Positions 1 through 4,977 of a stretch of 5,545 nt of DNA are shown here, piece by piece. Position 1 is the stretch's first letter. Each line of letters starts with the position of its first letter. The notes beneath the pieces were generated by a model. It saw only the letters and a list, made by a program, of their open reading frames with translations, was not told the origin of the DNA and made no database searches. The DNA is from an uncultured Clostridia bacterium. GTDB lineage: Bacteria > Bacillota > Clostridia > Christensenellales > CALWSW01. The stretch is taken from NCBI GenBank assembly GCA_937874755.1, contig CALNBC010000089.1:1-5545 (forward strand), written 5' to 3'. Position numbers and translations under genes: made by a program.

Positions 1-2377
1 TTCCGAAAACAAACCATCCGCACTGAAAGACGGGTGCTAGCTCCATTCTGTTTGCGCCGATTACCCACCACAATACGGCAAAGCACAAAATATCAAAAAC
101 AGAACTCAGCGGGCCCAGGAACAACATAAACGACTTAATCGACGCAGTCTCCCATTTGCGGGGACTTTTGAGATATTCCTTGTCCACGTTGTCAAAGGGC
201 AATCCCATCTGCGCAAAATCACAGAGCAGGTTGTGGGTCAAGAGCTGCACCGGTAGCATAGGCAGAAAAGGCAGAAAAATGCTCGCAACAATGACTGAAA
301 TCATATTTCCAAAATTGCCGCTGGCAGCCATTTTGATGTACTTTATGATGTTTCCGAAGGTGTGGCGACCTTCGATTACGCCTTCTTCAAGCACCATCAA
401 ATCCTTTTTTAGGAGTATCATGTCGGCCGACTCCTTAGCTATGTCCACCGCGCTGTCGACCGAAATACCCACATCCGCCTGCCGTAGAGCGGGCGCGTCG
501 TTAATGCCGTCTCCCATGTAGCCCACGGTATGACCCGTTGCCTGGAATGCTTTTACCACCCGCTCCTTTTGGGAAGGCGACAATTTGGCGAACAGGTCGC
601 AAGTGCTTGCGGCGCTTTGCAAAGACGCCTCATCCATGCGCTCAACATCCCGTCCGGTCAGTACTTGCGCTGTTTTGACGCCCACTTTTTCGCAAACCTT
701 GAGCGCAACACCCTCGCTGTCACCCGTGAGCACTACCGTCCGCACGCCGTGCTCCTTGAGCGTGGCAATGGCCGCTTTGGCGCTCTCCTTTGGAGGGTCA
801 AGGAATCCAACGAAGCCTATCAAAACTAAATCCCGCTCATCCGCTACGCTGAAAGCGCCGCTGCCCGGAACCTCGTTTTTCTGCGCTACGGCAAGCATTC
901 GCAAGCCATCTGAGTTGTATTGCTCGTAAATTTCAAGCGCCCTGCGCCGGGTTTGCGGGTCGAGCGGCAAAACTTGACCATCCAGCTCTACAAAAGAAGA
1001 AACCGCAAGTATTTCTTCAACCGCGCCCTTGGTGATGAGTTGCAGCTTGCCATCATCTGCCTTCAAAACCACGCTCATTCTGCGCCGCGTAAAATCAAAG
1101 GGAATTTCGTCCACCTGGCAATAACGCGCTGCGGTATCTTCAAACCCGCTTTGCACCGCGCGGTTTATGATGGCGATATCTATGAGGTTTTTCAGACCCG
1201 TCTGGAAGTAGCTGTTGAGGTAGGCATGGCGAAGTATGCGGTCGTCGTCCACGCCGTGAAGGTTGATGTATCTTTCCAGCACGATTCTGTCTTCTGTCAG
1301 AGTGCCCGTCTTGTCGGTGCAAAGCACGTCCATCTCCCCGAAAGTCTGTATGGCTCCGAGCGTGCGCACAATCACCTTGTGCTTGGACATGGCAACCGCG
1401 CCTTTGGCGAGCGTGGAGGTCATAATGACGGGGAGCATCTCCGGCGTCAGTCCAACCGCAATGCTGATGGAAAAGAGGAGCGCGCCCGCCCAGTCGCCCT
1501 TAATCAGCCCGTTTATAAGAAACACGACGGGAATCATCACAAGCATCATCCGCACCAGCAGTTTGCTCACAGAGCCGACGCCCCGCTCAAAGCTGGTGGT
1601 TGCCCTGTCGCCGACGAGGGATTTCGCCATTGAGCCAAAATAAGTGCTGTTGCCGATGGACAAAACGACCGCCGATGCGCTGCCGCTGACGATGTTCGAG
1701 CCCATAAAGCCGATGTTGCTAAGATCGGTCAGCGCGACGTCCTGCCTTGGGGGCGTATCGCTGAACTTTTCGACTGGGTGGGATTCGCCCGTCAGTGCAG
1801 ATTGTGCGACAAAAGTATCCTTCGTCCTTAAAAAGCGCACATCCGCCGGGAGCATATCGCCCGCAGAAAGCTTTACAATATCGCCCGGGACAATCTCGTC
1901 TATGGAGATTTCAGTCAGCTCGCCGTCTCTCCAAACATCCGCCTTGTTGGAAATCAGCTTGGAGAGCTTTTCCGCGGCAGAGTTGGAACGCTCTCCCTGC
2001 ACAAACGCAACCAAACTGGAAAGGAACACCAGCGCCAGAATGATAGCGATGGTGATGTAATCGGGCTTTGTAGCAATGACCACATCTGTAAAATAAGTGA
2101 CGATGGCGACCAACAGCAAAATGGCGTTAAAAGGATTCACCACCGCTTCGCGCAGCCGGTGCAGTGTCGTGTTTTTGTTGCCGGTGCAAATTATGTTCTT
2201 TCCGTATTCTTCCTGCCGAATCGCGGCTTCTTCGCTCGTAAGTCCCGCATTTTGAGTGGCGAACTGCGCATAAAGGTCGTCCGTAGAAAGAAAAACCAGA
2301 GACCTAAGCCTTTGTTCGACTTCGTTTTTGTGTTGCTGGATTTGCCCTTTTTGGGCGTTGCTGCGAATGAATTTCAC
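1..2377 (-). CDS. mgtA: Magnesium-transporting P-type ATPase MgtA (3' end cut by window edge)
   Basis: This is an inner-membrane P-type ATPase that imports Mg2+ at the cost of ATP. About 792 codons are visible; the family is about 900 residues, so roughly the last 100 residues (final membrane helices) lie beyond position 1. Visible motifs, in order: helices near residues 84-125, the actuator motif LTGES (about 195-199), the helix-4 motif VGLTPEMLP (308-316) typical of the Mg2+-importing subgroup, the phosphorylation motif DKTGT with Asp355, a TGDSEGV segment, and the hinge MGDGINDAP (about 621-629). The last visible residues, FQCGWFVFG, match the MgtA C-terminal region. The frame is open throughout. 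I chose GTG at 2377 because the AGGAAGG site lies 10 nt upstream; an in-frame ATG at 2386 is only 1 nt from that site. Expression probably depends on the attenuator-like leader upstream. Family assignment is secure; Mg2+ as substrate follows from subgroup motifs. Confidence 0.95.
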   Translation of the reverse strand, partial: MKFIRSNAQKGQIQQHKNEVEQRLRSLVFLSTDDLYAQFATQNAGLTSEEAAIRQEEYGKNIICTGNKNTTLHRLREAVVNPFNAILLLVAIVTYFTDVVIATKPDYITIAIILALVFLSSLVAFVQGERSNSAAEKLSKLISNKADVWRDGELTEISIDEIVPGDIVKLSAGDMLPADVRFLRTKDTFVAQSALTGESHPVEKFSDTPPRQDVALTDLSNIGFMGSNIVSGSASAVVLSIGNSTYFGSMAKSLVGDRATTSFERGVGSVSKLLVRMMLVMIPVVFLINGLIKGDWAGALLFSISIAVGLTPEMLPVIMTSTLAKGAVAMSKHKVIVRTLGAIQTFGEMDVLCTDKTGTLTEDRIVLERYINLHGVDDDRILRHAYLNSYFQTGLKNLIDIAIINRAVQSGFEDTAARYCQVDEIPFDFTRRRMSVVLKADDGKLQLITKGAVEEILAVSSFVELDGQVLPLDPQTRRRALEIYEQYNSDGLRMLAVAQKNEVPGSGAFSVADERDLVLIGFVGFLDPPKESAKAAIATLKEHGVRTVVLTGDSEGVALKVCEKVGVKTAQVLTGRDVERMDEASLQSAASTCDLFAKLSPSQKERVVKAFQATGHTVGYMGDGINDAPALRQADVGISVDSAVDIAKESADMILLKKDLMVLEEGVIEGRHTFGNIIKYIKMAASGNFGNMISVIVASIFLPFLPMLPVQLLTHNLLCDFAQMGLPFDNVDKEYLKSPRKWETASIKSFMLFLGPLSSVFDILCFAVLWWVIGANRMELAPVFQCGWFVFG

Positions 2378-2386
2378 CTGAATCAT

Positions 2387-2394
2387 CCCTTCCT
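2387..2394 (-). promoter_or_regulatory. Ribosome-binding site of mgtA that decides the start codon
   Basis: The minus-strand sequence AGGAAGGG abuts the ATG at 2386 but lies about 10 nt from an in-frame GTG at 2377. The spacing favours GTG as the true start, shortening the protein by three residues. Confidence 0.6.
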
Positions 2395-2430
2395 GTTTTT
2401 TTGGTTACCCAGATGAAAACGCAAACAGGC

Positions 2431-2462
2431 AACAAAATAGCCGCCACAACGGACGGCTATTT
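2431..2462 (-). terminator. Intrinsic terminator/attenuator hairpin between leader ORF and mgtA
   Basis: On the minus strand the arms AAATAGCCG and CGGCTATTT are perfect complements. Inside them a CC/GG pair closes a five-base loop after a bulged T, giving about 11 bp. The 3' side runs into TTTTGTTG, a modest U-tract. It lies after the leader ORF stop (2484) and about 50 nt before mgtA, the position expected of an attenuator. The weak U-tract leaves open that it acts only conditionally. Confidence 0.65.
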
Positions 2463-2483
2463 ATACGCAGTGAGCTAAGCCCA

Positions 2484-2594
2484 TCAGCACAAAGGCACAA
2501 TGAGCAACAACCCGCGATGAACGCCGTTTCGTTGGTTTGCATTTTCAGCTTTGGGGGCGAAGCCTGCTAGTCGACTTCGAGGGCTGCCGTCCAT
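2484..2594 (-). CDS. Predicted 36-residue leader peptide upstream of mgtA
   Basis: A short ORF starts at ATG (2594-2592) and ends at TGA (2486-2484). An AAAGGAAG ribosome-binding site lies 7 nt before the start, and a strong promoter lies immediately upstream, so the message has only about a 20-nt 5' end before the start codon. The product begins MDGSPRSRLAGF, is Arg/Asn-rich in the middle (NANQRNGVHRG), and ends in a hydrophobic LLLIVPLC. It contains three prolines and no acidic run. Its start codon takes part in a 12-bp pairing with the downstream terminator hairpin, suggesting that ribosome occupancy of this ORF sets mgtA transcription. It has no domain I recognise. It could alternatively be a small membrane-associated protein. 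Translation is inferred from signals, not shown. Confidence 0.6.
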   Translation of the reverse strand: MDGSPRSRLAGFAPKAENANQRNGVHRGLLLIVPLC

Positions 2595-2621
2595 TGTCTC
2601 ACTTCCTTTCGTGATGATTTC

Positions 2622-2649
2622 ATTATATCAGTTGAGATTCAAAGGTCAA
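2622..2649 (-). promoter_or_regulatory. Housekeeping-sigma promoter for the mgtA leader
   Basis: On the minus strand TTGACC (2649-2644) and a perfect TATAAT (2627-2622) are separated by 16 nt. Transcription should begin near 2615. The -35 box lies only 8 nt beyond the stop codon of the upstream minus-strand gene, with no terminator between, so some read-through from that gene into the leader is likely. Confidence 0.85.
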
Positions 2650-2656
2650 TTTATTT

Positions 2657-3589
2657 CTACCGGCATCGAAACACTCCCTCAAAATACTCGTCGAACAGCC
2701 TGTCCGCCGCCGCCTTAACGTCCGCCTTGAAGCGGCTGAAAATGGAGAGGAGCTTCTTCCCCTCGGCAGTCAACTCGCTCCTTCCGCCCCCTGCGCCGCC
2801 CTGGCTCCTTTCCACCAGAGGGTAACCGAGCTCTTTTTCTATCGAGTTAATCGTGTTCCATCCCGAGCTGTAAGAAAGCTGCATTCGTTGGCATGCCATG
2901 CGAACGGAGGAGGTCTCATCGATGAGGGTGAACAGCATAGCGGTTTTGGAGTCGAAAAAAGGTTGCTCCTTCGTCAGCGAAACATCGGTTACGGGGCGAA
3001 TGAGCTGGCTGTTGTGATATTCCAGAAGGGAGCGGTAATCGTCGGGGGTGTCCGCGTCGTGCAGCACGCCTTCGTCGTCCACCGCGACCGGAGTAATCGG
3101 CGCACCGCAGCGGGAAAGCGCGCCCGCAAGCCCGTTTTCGCCTGAATCCGCCAGCACCTTTTCTATTATGCCCGCAGACATGAGTATAGGGTGACCGTCC
3201 TGACCGCAGCACACGGGGCAGGCGAGCTCTGCGTTCGCGCCCAGCAGTTTTTCGACGGTCTTTGCGGTGAAAAGCGGTATGTCCACAGGGGTAAACAGCA
3301 CACGGGAGCATTTGTCCCTAAGGTACTCGAGCCCAATCAGCGCCGAATCGAACATGTGGGTGGTCCCATAGTTCTCGTTGCGAAGGAAAATGACGCCGCT
3401 CTTTGAAAGATGACGCTCCAAAGCTTCCGCGTTATACCCCGTTACCACCACAATGCGCGAGATTCCCGCCTGCTTGAAGGTCTCTATTATGCGCTGAGCG
3501 ACGGAAATGGAGCCAATGCTTAGCATCGGCTTGAAATCGCCCATCCTCGAGGACATTCCCGCAGCTGTTATCACAGCTCCCGTATCCAT
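2657..3589 (-). CDS. MocA/MobA-like nucleotidyltransferase fused to a ModE-type winged-helix domain
   Basis: The 310-residue product has two parts. Residues 1-190 form an NTP-transferase domain of the MobA/MocA family, which attaches a nucleotide (CMP in MocA) to molybdopterin for molybdenum hydroxylases. The motif AAGMSSRMGDFKP (residues 9-21) binds nucleotide, PVDIP with Asp103 matches the metal-binding DxP, GHPILM (142-147) matches the family GHPVLF motif, and DADTPDDY (178-185) is the usual closing motif. Residues about 215-290 form a LysR/ModE-type winged helix; YSSGWNTINSIEKELGYPLVE and RSQGGAGGGRSELTAEG resemble the ModE DNA-binding domain. No molybdate-binding MOP/TOBE domain follows, so the protein ends soon after the helix domain. 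I chose ATG at 3589 for its GGAGGT site 6 nt upstream; an in-frame TTG at 3619 lacks one. The divergent molybdenum hydroxylase fits a role in its cofactor maturation and possibly its control; the regulatory role is inferred. Confidence 0.88.
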   Translation of the reverse strand: MDTGAVITAAGMSSRMGDFKPMLSIGSISVAQRIIETFKQAGISRIVVVTGYNAEALERHLSKSGVIFLRNENYGTTHMFDSALIGLEYLRDKCSRVLFTPVDIPLFTAKTVEKLLGANAELACPVCCGQDGHPILMSAGIIEKVLADSGENGLAGALSRCGAPITPVAVDDEGVLHDADTPDDYRSLLEYHNSQLIRPVTDVSLTKEQPFFDSKTAMLFTLIDETSSVRMACQRMQLSYSSGWNTINSIEKELGYPLVERSQGGAGGGRSELTAEGKKLLSIFSRFKADVKAAADRLFDEYFEGVFRCR

Positions 3590-3595
3590 CGGCAC

Positions 3596-3601
3596 ACCTC
3601 C
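3596..3601 (-). promoter_or_regulatory. Ribosome-binding site that fixes the ATG start at 3589
   Basis: Minus-strand GGAGGT lies 6 nt before ATG 3589. It falls inside the longer in-frame extension that would begin at TTG 3619, so the shorter protein is the likely product. Confidence 0.85.
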
Positions 3602-3625
3602 GAATGCGGCACTTATCAAAACGCC

Positions 3626-3649
3626 TTATGTTATAAATATTAAACATAA
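3626..3649. promoter_or_regulatory. Inverted repeat around the -10 of the nucleotidyltransferase-regulator gene
   Basis: TTATGTT (3626-3632) and AACATAA (3643-3649) are perfect inverted 7-mers separated by 10 bp, centred on the predicted -10 box. Position and symmetry suit a dimeric repressor site, conceivably autoregulation by the ModE-like domain. The region is AT-rich, so chance is possible. Confidence 0.4.
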
Positions 3650-3664
3650 AACCCGACTTGTAAA
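3637..3664 (-). promoter_or_regulatory. Candidate promoter of the nucleotidyltransferase-regulator gene
   Basis: On the minus strand TTTACA (3664-3659) and TAATAT (3642-3637) are 16 nt apart, with transcription expected near 3630 and an untranslated leader of about 40 nt. Both boxes are near consensus. The 152-nt gap to the upstream small gene is AT-rich and holds no convincing terminator, so co-transcription with that gene is also possible. Confidence 0.55.
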
Positions 3665-3741
3665 TAGATACAATTTGAACATTACATTTCGGACTGCTAC
3701 AATAATGACAGAAGACAATAAAATATCAATTGTTGATTACA

Positions 3742-4005
3742 TCACTTGTTCGAATGCCCGCCGCAGGGGTCTTCGTCCGGACCGCCTCCCGTCATATCGC
3801 GCAATTTATTGACTCCCGAATCAGAAAAGAACACTAACTCAGCAGGCTTACCGTCCAATCCTTCACCTTGAAGGCGAAGGCCGTTTGAATTTTCAAAATA
3901 ATTTATGGGCAGCGTGCGCTTGAAGGTCTTGCCCGTTTGCCTATCCGTTACCTCGACCGTTACTTCGCTCGCAACAATAGAATAAATCTCTTTTCCGTTT
4001 TCCAT
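3742..4005 (-). CDS. Small protein of unknown function beside the molybdenum hydroxylase
   Basis: The product is 87 residues: it begins MENGKEIYSIVASEV and has an alternating, beta-strand-like pattern (VTVEVTDRQTGKTFKRTLP), then a segment with NYFENSNGLRLQGE and a hydrophobic ELVFF. It ends in a tail rich in Gly, Asp, Cys and His (GGGPDEDPCGGHSNK), the only Cys and His in the protein. There is no signal peptide or membrane segment, so it should be cytoplasmic. I do not recognise the family. The start is ATG 4005, which has GGAGGG 7 nt upstream; an in-frame GTG at 4035 has no such site. It is divergent from the molybdenum hydroxylase and upstream of the cofactor nucleotidyltransferase, so an accessory role for that enzyme is plausible, and the Cys/His tail could bind a metal; both are inferences from context. 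Confidence 0.8.
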   Translation of the reverse strand: MENGKEIYSIVASEVTVEVTDRQTGKTFKRTLPINYFENSNGLRLQGEGLDGKPAELVFFSDSGVNKLRDMTGGGPDEDPCGGHSNK

Positions 4006-4012
4006 AGAAGAG

Positions 4013-4018
4013 CCCTCC
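4013..4018 (-). promoter_or_regulatory. Ribosome-binding site that fixes the ATG start at 4005
   Basis: Minus-strand GGAGGG lies 7 nt before ATG 4005, inside the extension that would start at GTG 4035, so the 87-residue form is favoured over the 97-residue one. Confidence 0.8.
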
Positions 4019-4044
4019 GCATCAGATTGGTGCACCTGTTTCTA

Positions 4045-4073
4045 TTGAGACTACTCGTTTTTTCAATTATAGC
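4045..4073 (+). promoter_or_regulatory. Candidate promoter of the molybdenum hydroxylase gene
   Basis: TTGAGA (4045-4050) and TATAGC (4068-4073) are separated by 17 bp. Transcription would start near 4080, giving an untranslated leader of about 88 nt that contains a 15-bp dyad at 4110-4124. The -10 box overlaps the -10 box of the opposite-strand promoter. Confidence 0.6.
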
Positions 4074-4074
4074 A
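4066..4074 (-). promoter_or_regulatory. Extended -10 promoter of the small minus-strand gene
   Basis: On the minus strand TGCTATAAT (4074-4066) is a perfect extended -10 element. The -35 position 17 nt upstream holds only a weak TGTGAC, which is tolerated at extended -10 promoters. Transcription should start near 4059, about 54 nt before the ATG at 4005. Confidence 0.65.
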
Positions 4075-4081
4075 TATATGC
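4072..4081. promoter_or_regulatory. Perfect palindrome GCATATATGC between divergent promoters
   Basis: This 10-bp self-complementary sequence overlaps the 3' end of the plus-strand -10 box and the extended part of the minus-strand -10 box. A protein bound here could block both promoters, making it a candidate operator. No regulator can be assigned from sequence alone. Confidence 0.4.
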
Positions 4082-4109
4082 CGGCGAAGTCACATTAAAA
4101 TCAGGTTTC

Positions 4110-4124
4110 AAGCGCAGTGCGCTT
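4110..4124. repeat. 15-bp perfect dyad in the hydroxylase 5' untranslated region
   Basis: AAGCGCA and TGCGCTT are perfect inverted arms around a single central G at 4117. As RNA it would form a 6-bp stem with a three-base loop followed by a short run of T, a weak terminator-like form. As DNA it resembles a dimeric regulator site just downstream of the predicted transcription start. Confidence 0.45.
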
Positions 4125-4167
4125 TTGGTAGCATTCACCGTATCAAAGCCTTTAAGGAGGAAGTCAT

Positions 4168-4977
4168 ATGATCAAGAAGGTACTCAAAATCAATGGAGTG
4201 AACCGGACTCTAATCGTGGACGGCAGCGAAACCCTGGCCACAGTGCTTCGCGAACGCCTATTGCTTACGGGTTGCAAGATTGGGTGCGGCGAAGGTCACT
4301 GCGGTGCCTGCAACGTCATCGTGAACGGCAAGGTCACCAAGTCCTGCGTAACCAAAATCAACAAGGTCGAAGACTTTTCCGAGATTACCACCATCGAGGG
4401 CGTGGGCACTGTCAACGATATGCACCCGCTCCAGCTCGCGTGGATGGCTTACGGTTGCGCCCAGTGCGGCTTCTGCAGCCCCGGATTCATAATCAGCGCC
4501 AAGGTGCTGCTGGACAACAACCCCAACCCCACCCGCGAAGAAGTCAGGGATTGGTTCAACAGGAACCGCAACCTCTGCCGCTGCACGGGCTACAAACCCC
4601 TCATAGACGCCACCATGGCAGCCGCCAAGGTGCTGCGCGGCGAGATGTCAAAAGAAGACCTCGTATTCACCCCCACAGACAATAAGATTCTAGGCACCAG
4701 CTTTGTGCGCCCGTCCGCAGCCGCCAAGGTCACCGGCACTTGCGACTACGGTGCCGACGCCGCGCTGCACATGCCCGAAAACACGCTGCGCCTTGCTCTC
4801 GTTCAGGCAGAAGTCTCCCACGCGAACATCAAGGGCGTGGACACTTCCGAAGCAGAAAAGATGCCCGGCGTATTCAAAGTCATCACCTCGTCATGCTCCC
4901 GCTCAACAACAAGTGCGACGGTTGGGATCGCCCCATACTGTGCGATGAAAAAATATTCCAGTTTGGAGACGCCATAG
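4168..4977 (+). CDS. mop: Mop-type aldehyde oxidoreductase, N-terminal part before a frameshift
   Basis: This encodes the iron-sulfur half and the beginning of the molybdenum half of a xanthine-dehydrogenase-family enzyme, fused in one chain as in Desulfovibrio gigas aldehyde oxidoreductase. Such enzymes oxidise aldehydes or N-heterocycles with water and pass electrons through two [2Fe-2S] clusters. The first cluster ligands are Cys40, Cys45, Cys48 and Cys60; the second are Cys100, Cys103, Cys137 and Cys139 (CRCTGY), at the same numbers as in the D. gigas protein. From about residue 175 (ILGTSFVRPSAAAKVTG) the large-subunit domain starts. Homology ends at VITS (238-241); the remaining 28 residues to TAG 4977 are out of frame. 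The start is ATG 4168, with a strong TAAGGAGG site (4153-4160) 7 nt upstream. An extra Cys97 next to the cluster ligands is unusual. The exact substrate cannot be told. Confidence 0.9.
   Translation: MIKKVLKINGVNRTLIVDGSETLATVLRERLLLTGCKIGCGEGHCGACNVIVNGKVTKSCVTKINKVEDFSEITTIEGVGTVNDMHPLQLAWMAYGCAQCGFCSPGFIISAKVLLDNNPNPTREEVRDWFNRNRNLCRCTGYKPLIDATMAAAKVLRGEMSKEDLVFTPTDNKILGTSFVRPSAAAKVTGTCDYGADAALHMPENTLRLALVQAEVSHANIKGVDTSEAEKMPGVFKVITSSCSRSTTSATVGIAPYCAMKKYSSLETP
4879..4900 (+). other. Frameshift/short deletion junction in the mop-type gene
   Basis: Family homology leaves the first frame after codon 4885-4887 and resumes in the frame beginning at 4887 (LVMLPLNNKCDGWDRPIL). The conserved stretch expected after VIT, resembling KDVKGxNRITG in D. 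gigas, is absent from all frames. A loss of 3n+1 bases, roughly 35-40 nt, would explain both facts. GTCAT occurs at 4879-4883 and again at 4890-4894, next to the junction. Confidence 0.75.

Larger units (their letters stand above)
2387..2615 (-). promoter_or_regulatory. mgtA 5' leader with leader ORF, long-range pairing and attenuator
   Basis: This is the transcribed region from the predicted start (about 2615) to mgtA. It holds a translated-looking short ORF, a 7-bp hairpin inside it (arms 2573-2579 and 2556-2562, one U-G pair), and a terminator-like hairpin at 2435-2462. Minus-strand ACAATGGACGGC (2597-2586, including the leader ATG) can pair with GCCGTCCGTTGT (2457-2446) over 12 bp with one G-U wobble. 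The directly adjoining AGCCC (2585-2581) can add five pairs with GGGCT (2482-2478) across a bulge. The 12-bp pairing competes with the inner part of the terminator hairpin, so the two structures look mutually exclusive. I see no M-box riboswitch core. The attenuation mechanism is inferred from pairing only. Confidence 0.6.

Noticed and set aside
920..1633. Long plus-strand open frame of 237 codons, with other plus-strand frames across 150-2060
   Set aside because: They lie opposite mgtA, lack good ribosome-binding sites, have no recognisable domains, and are explained by the codon composition of the minus-strand gene.
2387..2615. M-box (ykoK) magnesium riboswitch upstream of mgtA
   Set aside because: The region is about the right size, but I cannot find the conserved M-box core; it is better explained by the leader ORF and terminator hairpin.
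3720..3741. Possible terminator after the small minus-strand gene (ATCAA/TTGAT hairpin)
   Set aside because: The stem is only 5 bp and AT-rich with a three-base loop, too weak to call a terminator.
4125..4685. Plus-strand 186-codon frame overlapping the hydroxylase start
   Set aside because: It begins at a TTG without a ribosome-binding site and yields an Arg/Gln-rich product in the shifted frame of a clear iron-sulfur protein.
4879..4977. Programmed ribosomal frameshift in the hydroxylase
   Set aside because: There is no slippery heptamer, and conserved residues are missing from all frames, which points to a deletion and not recoding.
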